Shown piece after piece: positions 27,987-35,949 of a DNA stretch of 64,000 bases; positions within the stretch are counted from its first letter, which is position 1; each line of letters starts with the position of its first letter. The position numbers and the translations under genes were made by a program. The DNA is taken from contig CABXYF010000003.1 in NCBI GenBank assembly GCA_902516435.1, positions 1 to 64,000 on the forward strand, written 5' to 3'. The notes beneath the pieces are model-generated. The model saw only the letters and a program-made list of their open reading frames with translations. It did no database searches and was not told the origin of the DNA. The DNA is from an uncultured Pelagibacteraceae bacterium (GTDB taxonomy: Bacteria > Pseudomonadota > Alphaproteobacteria > Pelagibacterales > Pelagibacteraceae).

Positions 27987-28034
27987 ATGAGTGATTATGC
28001 TAATATTTATAATTAAACAAGGTTAACAAGTAAA
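27987..28034 (+). repeat. 48-bp direct repeat, copy 2
   Basis: Second copy of the sequence at 25642-25689, with seven substitutions and no gap. It lies in the 184-bp gap before a small membrane gene. The bases just to its left (TGGGTATTT) resemble the tRNA-Leu 5' edge (GAGGGCATTT) at the first copy, but this is too weak to call a tRNA remnant. Confidence 0.6.
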
Positions 28035-28141
28035 ATTGTTATTTATTTGAATATTTTATAACCATTAATAAGCAGTTGGAATGTCTAAGTAGGACAAAAT
28101 TAATGATGAATAAATATCTTTAATAATTATCATTATGACTT

Positions 28142-28345
28142 ATGAAAAAAAATATTTTTAAATCTCACTTAAAAAAAAAAGCACAATCAAAGCTCGCATT
28201 ATCAATTAGCCTATTTATTGCACTTTTAACCTCTACTGGATACATCTTTAATTCAAAAGAAATAGTTTTTCTATTCTATATTTCTTGTTTTGTATTTCTC
28301 TACAATTTAGTAATCCACTTATTACTAGAAAAGTTTGATATTTAA
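28142..28345 (+). CDS. Small two-span membrane protein
   Basis: A 67-aa protein with a basic N-terminus (MKKNIFKSHLKKKAQSK) and two hydrophobic helices (about 18-36 and 41-61). It is followed after 2 bp by another small membrane gene, suggesting a pair. No family recognised. Confidence 0.55.
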   Translation: MKKNIFKSHLKKKAQSKLALSISLFIALLTSTGYIFNSKEIVFLFYISCFVFLYNLVIHLLLEKFDI

Positions 28346-28347
28346 TC

Positions 28348-28494
28348 ATGATTAAAAGACTCATTAAATTAAAGATATTAAAAATTATACTAATTGGTGG
28401 TGTATCAGCTGCTTATGTTTTTAAGAGATATTGTGATCAAAAAAAAAAATTAAAAAGTAAAAAAGATAAAAAAGCTTTGCTTATCACTCGTTAA
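28348..28494 (+). CDS. Small membrane protein (48 aa)
   Basis: ATG two bases after the previous stop. It encodes MIKRLIKLKILKIILIGGVS and then AAYVFKRYCD followed by a Lys-rich tail. One possible membrane helix (residues 8-25) lies between two basic flanks. The tight spacing to the upstream small membrane gene and to the following phosphatase gene supports it. Confidence 0.45.
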   Translation: MIKRLIKLKILKIILIGGVSAAYVFKRYCDQKKKLKSKKDKKALLITR

Positions 28495-28536
28495 AAATCT
28501 TTGTGTACTTTCTTATTCACATTAATTGATTGAAAA

Positions 28537-29340
28537 ATGGAAAAAATTTATAAGATATTAATATTTACTGATCTTGATGGCTCTCTCCTTCATAGAGACA
28601 CATTTAAATTTGATCATATAAAAGATTATCTCAAACAATTGCTGTCTAAAGGTATTTTTATAATACCTAACACAAGTAAAACAGAAAAAGAGATTTTAGA
28701 ATTTAATAATGAGCTAGGATCGAGTTTGCCACATATTGCTGAAAATGGTGCTGTTATAAAAGGTTTAGATTTACTAAACTCTAATTTACCTAAAGAATTA
28801 ATCCTGAGTAAAGAAAAAGATAATCTAGCAAAAATTTTTGAAAAATCAGTTCCAGATAATTTGCAAAATAAATGTAAATGGTTATCTAAGATGGATAAGA
28901 ACAAACAAAGTTTAATTTTTGGTTTAAAAGATGAAAAACTTAAAATGGCTTTAGATCGAAAATACACTATTCCTTTTATATTTGAGGGAAATAAAAATGA
29001 AAAAAAAGAACTGTCTAAAATTGTAAAAAAAAAGGGGTTAGCTTTACAGGAAGGCGGTAGAGTTATTAATTTAACTGATAAAGTCAATAAAGCTAAAGCG
29101 CTTCAAGTATTTGTCAGATTTTTTAAGAAAAAAAATCAAAATGTAAAAACAATAGCAGTGGGTGATAATTACAATGATTTAGATATGCTTAAAATAAGTG
29201 ATTTCCCTTGCTTGGTTTTTAATGACAAATTTACATTAGATCAGATTCCAATAAATGATTTAATAACAACAAATAAGCCATCTCCTGACGGCTGGGCTGA
29301 TGTGATCAAAATGGCTCTAGTTAAAATAAATAAAAATTAA
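28537..29340 (+). CDS. Glucosyl/mannosyl-3-phosphoglycerate phosphatase, HAD IIB family
   Basis: A 267-aa HAD phosphatase: motif I IFTDLDGSLL (nucleophile Asp), motif II NTSKT, and motif IV VGDNYNDLDML. The IIB cap region is present. The nearest known relatives by layout are MpgP/GpgP, which dephosphorylate mannosyl- or glucosyl-3-phosphoglycerate to the compatible solute. The matching synthase follows 12 bp downstream, which strongly supports this substrate. Confidence 0.8.
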   Translation: MEKIYKILIFTDLDGSLLHRDTFKFDHIKDYLKQLLSKGIFIIPNTSKTEKEILEFNNELGSSLPHIAENGAVIKGLDLLNSNLPKELILSKEKDNLAKIFEKSVPDNLQNKCKWLSKMDKNKQSLIFGLKDEKLKMALDRKYTIPFIFEGNKNEKKELSKIVKKKGLALQEGGRVINLTDKVNKAKALQVFVRFFKKKNQNVKTIAVGDNYNDLDMLKISDFPCLVFNDKFTLDQIPINDLITTNKPSPDGWADVIKMALVKINKN

Positions 29341-29352
29341 TAAGATATTTTT

Positions 29353-30573
29353 ATGAGTGATTTCTTTCAAAATGGAATAATTTCAACACTTCATGATTTT
29401 GGAACAAAATCAATTGAGCAAATAGAAAAAGAACTTTTAAATTTCTCTAAAGAGAGAAAGATGGAACTTATCTTGCCTTGTCTTTACTCTGAATTAAAAG
29501 GTGACGCTCTTCCAAAGATAGTTTCTGAGATTAGTAAGACTAATTATATTGATCATATAATAATAGGATTAGATAAAGCCAGTGAAGCAGAGGCGAGAAA
29601 AGCTTGGACTTTTTTTGAAAAATTAGAAACCCCATTCACTATTCTATGGAATGATGGTCCAAATTTAAAAAAATTAGATAAAGAATTACAAAAAAAAGAG
29701 CTCGCACCTAGTGAACATGGTAAAGGTAGAAATGTTTGGTACTGCATTGGAATGTCTATAGCAAGAAACAGCGCTAGATCTGTAGCACTACATGACTGCG
29801 ATATAAAAACTTATGACCGAAGAATGTTGGCTAAATTATTTTATCCTGTTGTAAATCCCCTATTTAACTTTGAGTTTTGTAAAGGTTATTATCCAAGAGT
29901 AGCTGATAACAAAATGAATGGAAGAGTAGCAAGACTGTTAGTTTTTCCCTTATTAAATGCTTTAGAAAAAACTATTGGAAAAAGCGACTATTTAGATTTT
30001 ATGAAATCTTTTAAATATCCTTTGGCAGGTGAATTTTCATTTAGAAGAAACATTTTACCTGAGTTAAGAATTTCATCTGACTGGGGAATTGAAATTGGAA
30101 TTTTATCGGAAATGCAAAGAAACTTTTCTCCACAAAATATATGTCAGGTAGACTTGGCTGATACTTATGATCACAAACATCAAGAATTATCTCTAAATGA
30201 TGAAAAAAAAGGTCTTTCTAGAATGTCTATAGATATCATTAAAACTTTTATTAAAAAGTTGGCTACACAGGGTCACTCTTTTAGCAGAGAACAATTAAGA
30301 TCACTCAAAGCAACATATTATAGGGCTGCGTTAGATTTAATTGATGCATATAGAAGTGATGCTGAAATGAATGGTTTAAAATTTGACTCTCATACGGAAG
30401 AAAAAGCAGTTGAACTTTTTTCAATGAATATAATTAAAGCTGGAGAAGACTTTTACTTAAATCCTATGGACGCACCTTTTATACCAACTTGGAGCAGAGT
30501 AAAAAGTGCGATACCTGATTTTTTAGTAAGGCTTGAAAAAGCAGTAAATGAAGATAATAGTCATTATCTTTAA
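29353..30573 (+). CDS. Glucosyl-3-phosphoglycerate synthase-like glycosyltransferase
   Basis: A 406-aa GT-A glycosyltransferase. The N-terminal part has ELILPCLYSEL and a nucleotide-sugar fold with SVALHDCDIKTYD as the metal-binding DxD-type motif. GKGRNVWYCIGMSIA and FPLAGEFSF-type blocks (here YPLAGEFSFRR) match GpgS/GT81-like enzymes. It should join a nucleotide sugar and 3-phosphoglycerate. Glucose is preferred over mannose as the donor by family resemblance, but this cannot be settled by eye. Forms a two-gene unit with the phosphatase; its end overlaps the convergent methyltransferase by 4 bp. Confidence 0.78.
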   Translation: MSDFFQNGIISTLHDFGTKSIEQIEKELLNFSKERKMELILPCLYSELKGDALPKIVSEISKTNYIDHIIIGLDKASEAEARKAWTFFEKLETPFTILWNDGPNLKKLDKELQKKELAPSEHGKGRNVWYCIGMSIARNSARSVALHDCDIKTYDRRMLAKLFYPVVNPLFNFEFCKGYYPRVADNKMNGRVARLLVFPLLNALEKTIGKSDYLDFMKSFKYPLAGEFSFRRNILPELRISSDWGIEIGILSEMQRNFSPQNICQVDLADTYDHKHQELSLNDEKKGLSRMSIDIIKTFIKKLATQGHSFSREQLRSLKATYYRAALDLIDAYRSDAEMNGLKFDSHTEEKAVELFSMNIIKAGEDFYLNPMDAPFIPTWSRVKSAIPDFLVRLEKAVNEDNSHYL

Positions 30574-31226
30574 TTAATTTTTTTATTACAAACAAAAAAT
30601 AGTTTTCTAGGAAATGAACCTTCCTCAAAATATTCAATTAATAAACTTTTGTATCCATTCATTAAATTTTGAATAGTTTTTTTTGAAAAAAAGTGAATTA
30701 TAAAGCCATCTATCTCATAAAGATCCTCACCTCTATGTATTCCTTTTTTATAATCTCCATCGTCAGTATTTCTTGCTGTGTAAATATTAAGTCCACCAGG
30801 TTTTAAAACTCTTTTGATTTCATCATTGAGTTTAATCAGTTCATCAAATGTAAATGCCATACAATAAAGCATGTGAGAATAACATGCATCAATGGAATTA
30901 TTTTCAAAAGGTAAATTATCTCTTATATCAAATTTTAGTGTTGAAATTGATGAGGATAAATTTTCATTTTTTATTTTCTGATCAAGAACTTTTAGGCCAT
31001 TTTCACTATAGTCTAAGGCAGTTAGGTTTATTAAATTTTTTCCAAGATAAATGCTATCTCTTCCAAGACCTGCACCTAACTCGATAACATTTGATAATTT
31101 ATTTTCTTTAAAAATATCTAGTGCTTTTTTTGCTGAGTAGCTTGGTTCTAAACCAAACATCTCAGGCTTATTTGAGAAATTTGTTTCCCAATGCTGAGAT
31201 TGTTGGTTTAAAATATCTTTATCCAA
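30570..31226 (-). CDS. Class I SAM-dependent methyltransferase
   Basis: A 218-aa Rossmann methyltransferase with motif I NVIELGAGLGRDSIYL (about residues 40-55), LTALDYSENGL and KRVLKPGGLNIYT. It resembles TehB/UbiE-type small-molecule methylases, but the substrate is unknown. The start is a TTG at 31226, one base after the peroxiredoxin stop; MFGLEPSYSAKK (residue 23) is an alternative but would lose the conserved HWETNF start. Transcribed with the peroxiredoxin. Confidence 0.7.
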   Translation of the reverse strand: MDKDILNQQSQHWETNFSNKPEMFGLEPSYSAKKALDIFKENKLSNVIELGAGLGRDSIYLGKNLINLTALDYSENGLKVLDQKIKNENLSSSISTLKFDIRDNLPFENNSIDACYSHMLYCMAFTFDELIKLNDEIKRVLKPGGLNIYTARNTDDGDYKKGIHRGEDLYEIDGFIIHFFSKKTIQNLMNGYKSLLIEYFEEGSFPRKLFFVCNKKIN

Positions 31227-31227
31227 T

Positions 31228-31887
31228 TTATTTAGAAGGATCTGGAACCTTTCTTAGATAAGGTTTTACAGTTTCCCATCCATCAGGATATATTTTTTTT
31301 GCTTCTTCATCTTTAACAGCTGGTAAAATAACAACATCTTCACCTTTTTTCCAATTGGCAGGAGTTGCAACTCTGTGTTTCGCAGTAAGCTGCATAGAGT
31401 CTATTGCTCTTAAGATTTCTGAGAAATTTCTTCCTGTTGCCATTGGATAAGTCAGGTAAAGACCAATTCTTTTGTCAGGTCTTATAACAAAAATAGTTCT
31501 AACTGTTTCATTATCAACTGCGGTTCTTCCCATTGATGTTGTTCCTGCGTCGCCTTCTAACATATTAAATAATTTTGCAACTTTTAAATCTTCGTCAGCA
31601 ATAATTGGATAATCAGGTTTACTCCCAGATACATCTTTAATATCCTCAAGCCACTTTTTGTGATCCTCAACTCCATCAACACTTAAACCTATAACTTTGA
31701 CGTTTCTTTTATCAAAATCAGCTTTCATCAAACCTAAAGCTCCAAGTTCTGTTGTACAAACTGGTGTAAAATCTTTTGGATGTGAAAATATAACTCCCCA
31801 ACTGTCACCTAACCATTCGTGAAAAGAAATATCACCTTCAGTTGTTTTGCATTGAAAATCAGGGCACATACTATTTATTTTTAACAT
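31228..31887 (-). CDS. 1-Cys peroxiredoxin (Prx6 type)
   Basis: Thiol peroxidase of 219 aa. The peroxidatic Cys is in FTPVCTTELGALG (about residue 43), and the protein continues with the longer C-terminal domain of the Prx6 group (TYPMATGRNFSEILRAID, RVATPANWKKGEDVVILP). A strong ribosome site AGGAG lies just before the ATG. It is divergent from a sulfide:quinone oxidoreductase gene, so both may serve sulfur or peroxide stress. Confidence 0.93.
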   Translation of the reverse strand: MLKINSMCPDFQCKTTEGDISFHEWLGDSWGVIFSHPKDFTPVCTTELGALGLMKADFDKRNVKVIGLSVDGVEDHKKWLEDIKDVSGSKPDYPIIADEDLKVAKLFNMLEGDAGTTSMGRTAVDNETVRTIFVIRPDKRIGLYLTYPMATGRNFSEILRAIDSMQLTAKHRVATPANWKKGEDVVILPAVKDEEAKKIYPDGWETVKPYLRKVPDPSK

Positions 31888-31970
31888 GCTTAACTCTCCT
31901 TTAATTGTTTAGAACCATTATAAGTTATTGATGAGGTTTATCAACGATATTTAAAATTAAGAAAACAACT

Positions 31971-31990
31971 TATAAGACGTGTATCTTATA
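31971..31990. promoter_or_regulatory. Palindrome between peroxiredoxin and SQR genes, candidate operator
   Basis: TATAAGA-N6-TCTTATA is a perfect 7-bp inverted repeat 27 bp before the SQR start in the divergent intergenic region. A second weaker palindrome, TTGAT-N7-ATCAA, lies at 31928-31944. Both could be regulator sites or simply AT-rich promoter sequence. No regulator gene is adjacent. Confidence 0.3.
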
Positions 31991-32016
31991 TGGTTTATTA
32001 GTGTTAGTTTTTTTAT

Positions 32017-33258
32017 ATGAATAACTCAAATCACTCAAATATTTTAATAATCGGTGGCGGCTGCGCTGGTATATCGGTTGCCACAAGACTAAAAAGTTTA
32101 AAATCTGACTTAACAATATCTATTATTGAACCTTCAGAAAAATCTTTATATCAAGCTGCTTGGACTTTAGTTGGTGCTGGTGCCTACGATGTTGATAGTA
32201 CAATTAAACCAATGTCTTCGGTAATGCCAAGTTTTGTAAATTGGATTAAAGAATATGCTGAAAGTTTTGCACCTGAATCAAATTCAGTCAAAACATCAAG
32301 TGGTGAATATTCATATGATTACTTAGTAGTTTGTCCTGGTCTTAAACTCAACTTTGATGGTGTTGCAGGATTAAAAGAGTCATTAGGAAAAAATAATGTT
32401 TGCACAAACTATAGTGCAGATATGGCTGTATATACTTGGGAGTGTTTAAAGAATTTAAATAGTGGTAATTTATTATTTACTGAACCACCTATGCCGATTA
32501 AATGTGCGGGGGCTCCACAAAAAATAGCATATTTAGCTGCTGATCATTTGAAAAAAAAAGGAGCACTAAAAGATAGTAATTTAGAATTTTTATGTGCAAA
32601 ACCTGTAATTTTTGGAGTACCTCATTTTCAAGGTCCGCTTAATGAAATTTGTGACTCATATGGAATTAAAAGAAGCTTTCAACACAATTTAATTTCCATA
32701 AGTGGAGAAGCTAAAGAAGCTGTTTTTAAACAATCAGATAAAGATGGAAATACAAAAGAAGTTACCAAGAAATTTGATTTTATTCATGTAACACCTCCAC
32801 AAACATCTCCAGACTTTATTAAAAATAGTCCGTTAGCTGATGCTGGAGGATGGGTGGATGTTGACCATAAAGGTGGAACTTTAAGACATACAAAATACGA
32901 AAATATTTACAGCTTAGGCGATGTAATGAATGCACCTAATGCAAAAACAGGGGCGGCAGTTAGAAAGCAAGCTCCAATAGTTGCACATAATATTGTAAAG
33001 GATATTAATAAGTCATCTCAAGAATATAGACTTTATGACGGATATGGTGCTTGTCCACTAACAGTTGCTTACGGTAAAGTAATGTTAGCAGAGTTTTGTT
33101 ATGGTGGAAAAGTTACCCCAAGTTTACCCTTTGATCCAACTAAGCCTAGTTCGATATATTGGCAAATGAAATCAAAACTTTTTCCTTGGTTGCAATGGAA
33201 CGTAATGTTTAAAGGAAAAGAGTGGAGCAAACCAAACCATAAAGCTATTGAAAATTAG
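32017..33258 (+). CDS. sqr: Sulfide:quinone oxidoreductase, type II (SQOR-like)
   Basis: A 413-aa FAD flavoprotein. The dinucleotide motif IIGGGCAGISVA is at the N-terminus and a second nucleotide-fold segment at YDYLVVCPGL. The two redox cysteines of type II enzymes are present: Cys163 in PIKCAGAPQKI and Cys346 in YDGYGACPLTVAYGK. The C-terminal membrane-contacting part (SIYWQMKSKLFPWLQWN) fits too. It oxidises sulfide and passes electrons to ubiquinone, probably for detoxification or energy. No persulfide dioxygenase gene is adjacent. Confidence 0.88.
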   Translation: MNNSNHSNILIIGGGCAGISVATRLKSLKSDLTISIIEPSEKSLYQAAWTLVGAGAYDVDSTIKPMSSVMPSFVNWIKEYAESFAPESNSVKTSSGEYSYDYLVVCPGLKLNFDGVAGLKESLGKNNVCTNYSADMAVYTWECLKNLNSGNLLFTEPPMPIKCAGAPQKIAYLAADHLKKKGALKDSNLEFLCAKPVIFGVPHFQGPLNEICDSYGIKRSFQHNLISISGEAKEAVFKQSDKDGNTKEVTKKFDFIHVTPPQTSPDFIKNSPLADAGGWVDVDHKGGTLRHTKYENIYSLGDVMNAPNAKTGAAVRKQAPIVAHNIVKDINKSSQEYRLYDGYGACPLTVAYGKVMLAEFCYGGKVTPSLPFDPTKPSSIYWQMKSKLFPWLQWNVMFKGKEWSKPNHKAIEN

Positions 33259-33376
33259 TTTTAATTTAATAAAATTTTAATTATTTAATAATTATGATTT
33301 TTGTACAGCTATCTAAAAAATTTTTATCTAATACTAATAAAGTTAATTTATACTCACTAATTATTAGATATTAGAC

Positions 33377-34432
33377 GTGGCTAACATACAATTTAAAGGA
33401 ATTCATAAATCATTTGGTTCAAATAAAATAATTACAGATTTTAATTTAAAAGGTAACGAAGATGAATTTCTTGTTTTAGTCGGACCATCAGGGTGTGGGA
33501 AATCAACTTTATTAAGAATGATTGCAGGACTTGAAAAGATTGATGATGGAGAAATATTTATTAACGATATAAAAATAAACGAACTTCACCCTTCAAAACG
33601 TCAAACCGCAATGGTATTTCAATCTTATGCTCTATATCCCCATATGAATGTTTTTGAAAACATGTCTTTTGGGCTAAAAATAGAAAAGAGACCAAAAGAT
33701 GAAATTCAGTCGAAAGTAGCAGAGGCTGCAAAAATTTTGAAAATAGAGGAACTTTTAGATAGGCGACCAAAAGAATTATCTGGTGGGCAAAGGCAAAGAG
33801 TTGCTATTGGAAGAGCTATAACCAGAAATCCAAAAATATTTCTTTTCGATGAGCCTTTGTCTAATTTAGATGCTGCATTAAGAGCAGAAATGAGGGTAGA
33901 AATATCAAAGTTACATAATCAAATTAAGACTAATATGATTTACGTTACTCACGATCAAGTTGAGGCAATGACCTTAGCTGATAGAATAGTTATACTTAAT
34001 AAAGGAAAAATTGAGCAGGTTGGAACTCCAGAAGAAATTTATAATGATCCTGCAAATATTTTTGTGGCTCAATTTATTGGAACACCAAAAATGAATATAT
34101 TAGAAATTAGTGAGGAAAATATAATATCTGAAACTACAATAAAATTTTTAGGTTTAGAAATTGAATTTAATAATATTAAATTTAAAAAAACTAAACATTA
34201 TATTGGCATTAGGCCTGAACATTTGAAAGTAAATCATAAAAGTGCTTTTACTTTTATTCCTGAAGTTGAGTTGATTGAAAATCTTGGAAATGAAAAAATT
34301 GTATACATTAAAAATGAGGCCGACCAGCTAAGTGCAAAAATTTCAAGTAATGAAAAAGTTACAAATAAAGTTGGTTTTGATTTAAAGGATATTTTTATTT
34401 TCAATAAAAATGGAGAAAGAATAAAATTATAA
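33377..34432 (+). CDS. ABC transporter ATP-binding protein, sugar/polyol type (MalK/UgpC-like)
   Basis: A 351-aa ATPase with GTG start. Walker A GPSGCGKST (about residues 36-44), ABC signature LSGGQRQRV, Walker B IFLFDEPLSNLDA and the His switch THDQVEAM are intact. The C-terminal OB/TOBE regulatory domain is present (IGIRPEHLKVN). First gene of a transporter set followed by binding protein, two permeases and a glycosidase, so it powers uptake of a glycoside or polyol. Confidence 0.93.
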   Translation: MANIQFKGIHKSFGSNKIITDFNLKGNEDEFLVLVGPSGCGKSTLLRMIAGLEKIDDGEIFINDIKINELHPSKRQTAMVFQSYALYPHMNVFENMSFGLKIEKRPKDEIQSKVAEAAKILKIEELLDRRPKELSGGQRQRVAIGRAITRNPKIFLFDEPLSNLDAALRAEMRVEISKLHNQIKTNMIYVTHDQVEAMTLADRIVILNKGKIEQVGTPEEIYNDPANIFVAQFIGTPKMNILEISEENIISETTIKFLGLEIEFNNIKFKKTKHYIGIRPEHLKVNHKSAFTFIPEVELIENLGNEKIVYIKNEADQLSAKISSNEKVTNKVGFDLKDIFIFNKNGERIKL

Positions 34433-34511
34433 TACAACTGTAAATTGATATAATTCGTTTTTTTCATGTAAAATAAAATTAAATAATATTTTTTATTAAT
34501 TATTTACTCAA

Positions 34512-34536
34512 ATATTTGCGACATCCTGTCAAATAT
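34512..34536 (+). promoter_or_regulatory. Inverted repeat upstream of the solute-binding protein gene
   Basis: ATATTTG (34512-34518) and CAAATAT (34530-34536) are perfect 7-bp arms. The inner ACA/TGT can also pair if a CG bulge is allowed, and a run of T residues follows. It could be a repressor operator or a leader hairpin before a strong ribosome site (AGGAGGAG, 34561-34568). The 138-bp gap has no other clear signal. Confidence 0.4.
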
Positions 34537-34570
34537 AGTATTTTTTTTTAAAAAAATCCTAGGAGGAGAA

Positions 34571-35899
34571 ATGAAAAATATAGTTAAAATATTTTGCATA
34601 GTTTCATTATTCATTACAAATGTAGTTTATGCAGATATTAAATTCTGGACCACAGAAGTCCAACCTGCTCGAATGGCTAAACAAGAAGAAATGGCTAAAG
34701 CTTTTGAGGCTAAAACAGGAATAAAAGTAGATGTAATTCCAATTGAAGAAAAAGAGTTGGGAACTAGAGCAACAGCTGCAGCAGCAGCAGGAGATTTACC
34801 AGATGTAATCTACCATACTTTACAATATGTATTACCGTGGGCAGAGGCAGGTATATTAGATGTTGATGCTAATAACGCAGTAGTTAAAGCACTTGGTAAA
34901 AGTACTTTTGCTCCAGGTGCTCTTAATATGGCTAAGTCAGGATCAAAAATTGCTGCTGTCCCAGTTGATGGTTGGACACAGATGGTTGTTTACAGAAAAG
35001 ATCTTTTTGAGAACGCTGATTTAGAACCACCTACAAGTTATGCTAACATTGTAAAAGCTGTTGAGAAATTATCAAAAGTAAATGGCGTGTTTGGTTTCGT
35101 AGCTGCTACTAAAACTGATGAAAATTTTATGAGTCAGGTTTTAGAACATGTTCTTTTAGCAAATGGAGTAAACATTGTTAAAAAAGGTGGTGTTAAGAAG
35201 CAAGGTAAAAAATTAAAAGAAGCATTAGAGTTTTATAAGGTCATCGCGAAGGCAAGTCCTCCAGGTGAACTTTATTGGAAACAATCAAGAGCACTTTATT
35301 TTGCTGGAAAGACGCCAATGATTATTTGGTCTCCCTTTATTATGGATGAGCTTGCAGGTTTAAGAGACTCTGCTCCTCCAACAATAAATAGCGATCCAAC
35401 ATCACCTGAATTAGCCTCTAAAACTGGTTTTATAACTAATTTTAGTGGTCCGAGTAATAAGAAAGGTGCTGCTTGGGCAGATATTAGATACTTCGGTATA
35501 ACAGCTGACGCTGATACTGATGAAGCAAAGCAATTTATCATGTACTCAATGGATGAAGGCTATACAAGTACCTTATCTATCGCTCCAGAGGGTAAATTTC
35601 CAGTAAGAAGAGGAAATTCGAGCGATCCTGAAGCATTTACAAAAGCTTGGAGTAAACTGCCAGTTGGAGTTGATAGAAAAGCACCTTTGTCAGATCTTTA
35701 TGACCCAGATGTTATAAATAACATTGTTGCAGGTTTAGATACTGCAAATAGATGGGGAGTTAAAGAAGGTGAACTATCTAGAGCATCTAAAATTATTAAT
35801 TCACAATTCATAAACAGAATCACAAGAGAATATATAGATGATGAAATTTCTGTTGATGAAGCGGTTGATAAAATAAATGCTGGATTAGCTAGCTTCTAA
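34571..35899 (+). CDS. Extracellular solute-binding protein of sugar/polyol ABC transporter
   Basis: A 442-aa periplasmic protein with a signal peptide (MKNIVKIFCIVSLFITNVVYA). The family 1 binding-protein fold is recognisable (DIKFWTTEVQPARMAKQEEM, ATAAAAAGDLPDVIYH, KFPVRRGNSSDPEAF). It has the strongest ribosome site in this region and its own terminator, so it is probably made in excess over the permeases. Family 1 proteins bind oligosaccharides, glycosides or polyols; the neighbouring GH63-like gene suggests a glucosyl compound. Confidence 0.9.
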   Translation: MKNIVKIFCIVSLFITNVVYADIKFWTTEVQPARMAKQEEMAKAFEAKTGIKVDVIPIEEKELGTRATAAAAAGDLPDVIYHTLQYVLPWAEAGILDVDANNAVVKALGKSTFAPGALNMAKSGSKIAAVPVDGWTQMVVYRKDLFENADLEPPTSYANIVKAVEKLSKVNGVFGFVAATKTDENFMSQVLEHVLLANGVNIVKKGGVKKQGKKLKEALEFYKVIAKASPPGELYWKQSRALYFAGKTPMIIWSPFIMDELAGLRDSAPPTINSDPTSPELASKTGFITNFSGPSNKKGAAWADIRYFGITADADTDEAKQFIMYSMDEGYTSTLSIAPEGKFPVRRGNSSDPEAFTKAWSKLPVGVDRKAPLSDLYDPDVINNIVAGLDTANRWGVKEGELSRASKIINSQFINRITREYIDDEISVDEAVDKINAGLASF

Positions 35900-35914
35900 T
35901 AATTTAAATTAATT

Positions 35915-35948
35915 AAAAAAGCGGATAAGATTACTTATCCGCTTTTTT
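35915..35948 (+). terminator. Intrinsic terminator directly before the permease start codon
   Basis: The stem AAAAAAGCGGATAAG pairs with CTTATCCGCTTTTTT over 15 bp with a 4-nt loop (35930-35933), followed by a T-run. It is by far the strongest terminator in the window. The T-run ends at 35949 and the permease ATG is at 35950, so the stem covers the place where a ribosome site would be. Confidence 0.92.
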
Positions 35949-35949
35949 T

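Noticed and set aside
28626-29087. 153-codon minus-strand frame opposite the phosphatase gene
   Set aside because: It is a shadow frame, rich in Ser and Phe from the complement of Lys/Glu codons, inside a well-supported HAD gene.
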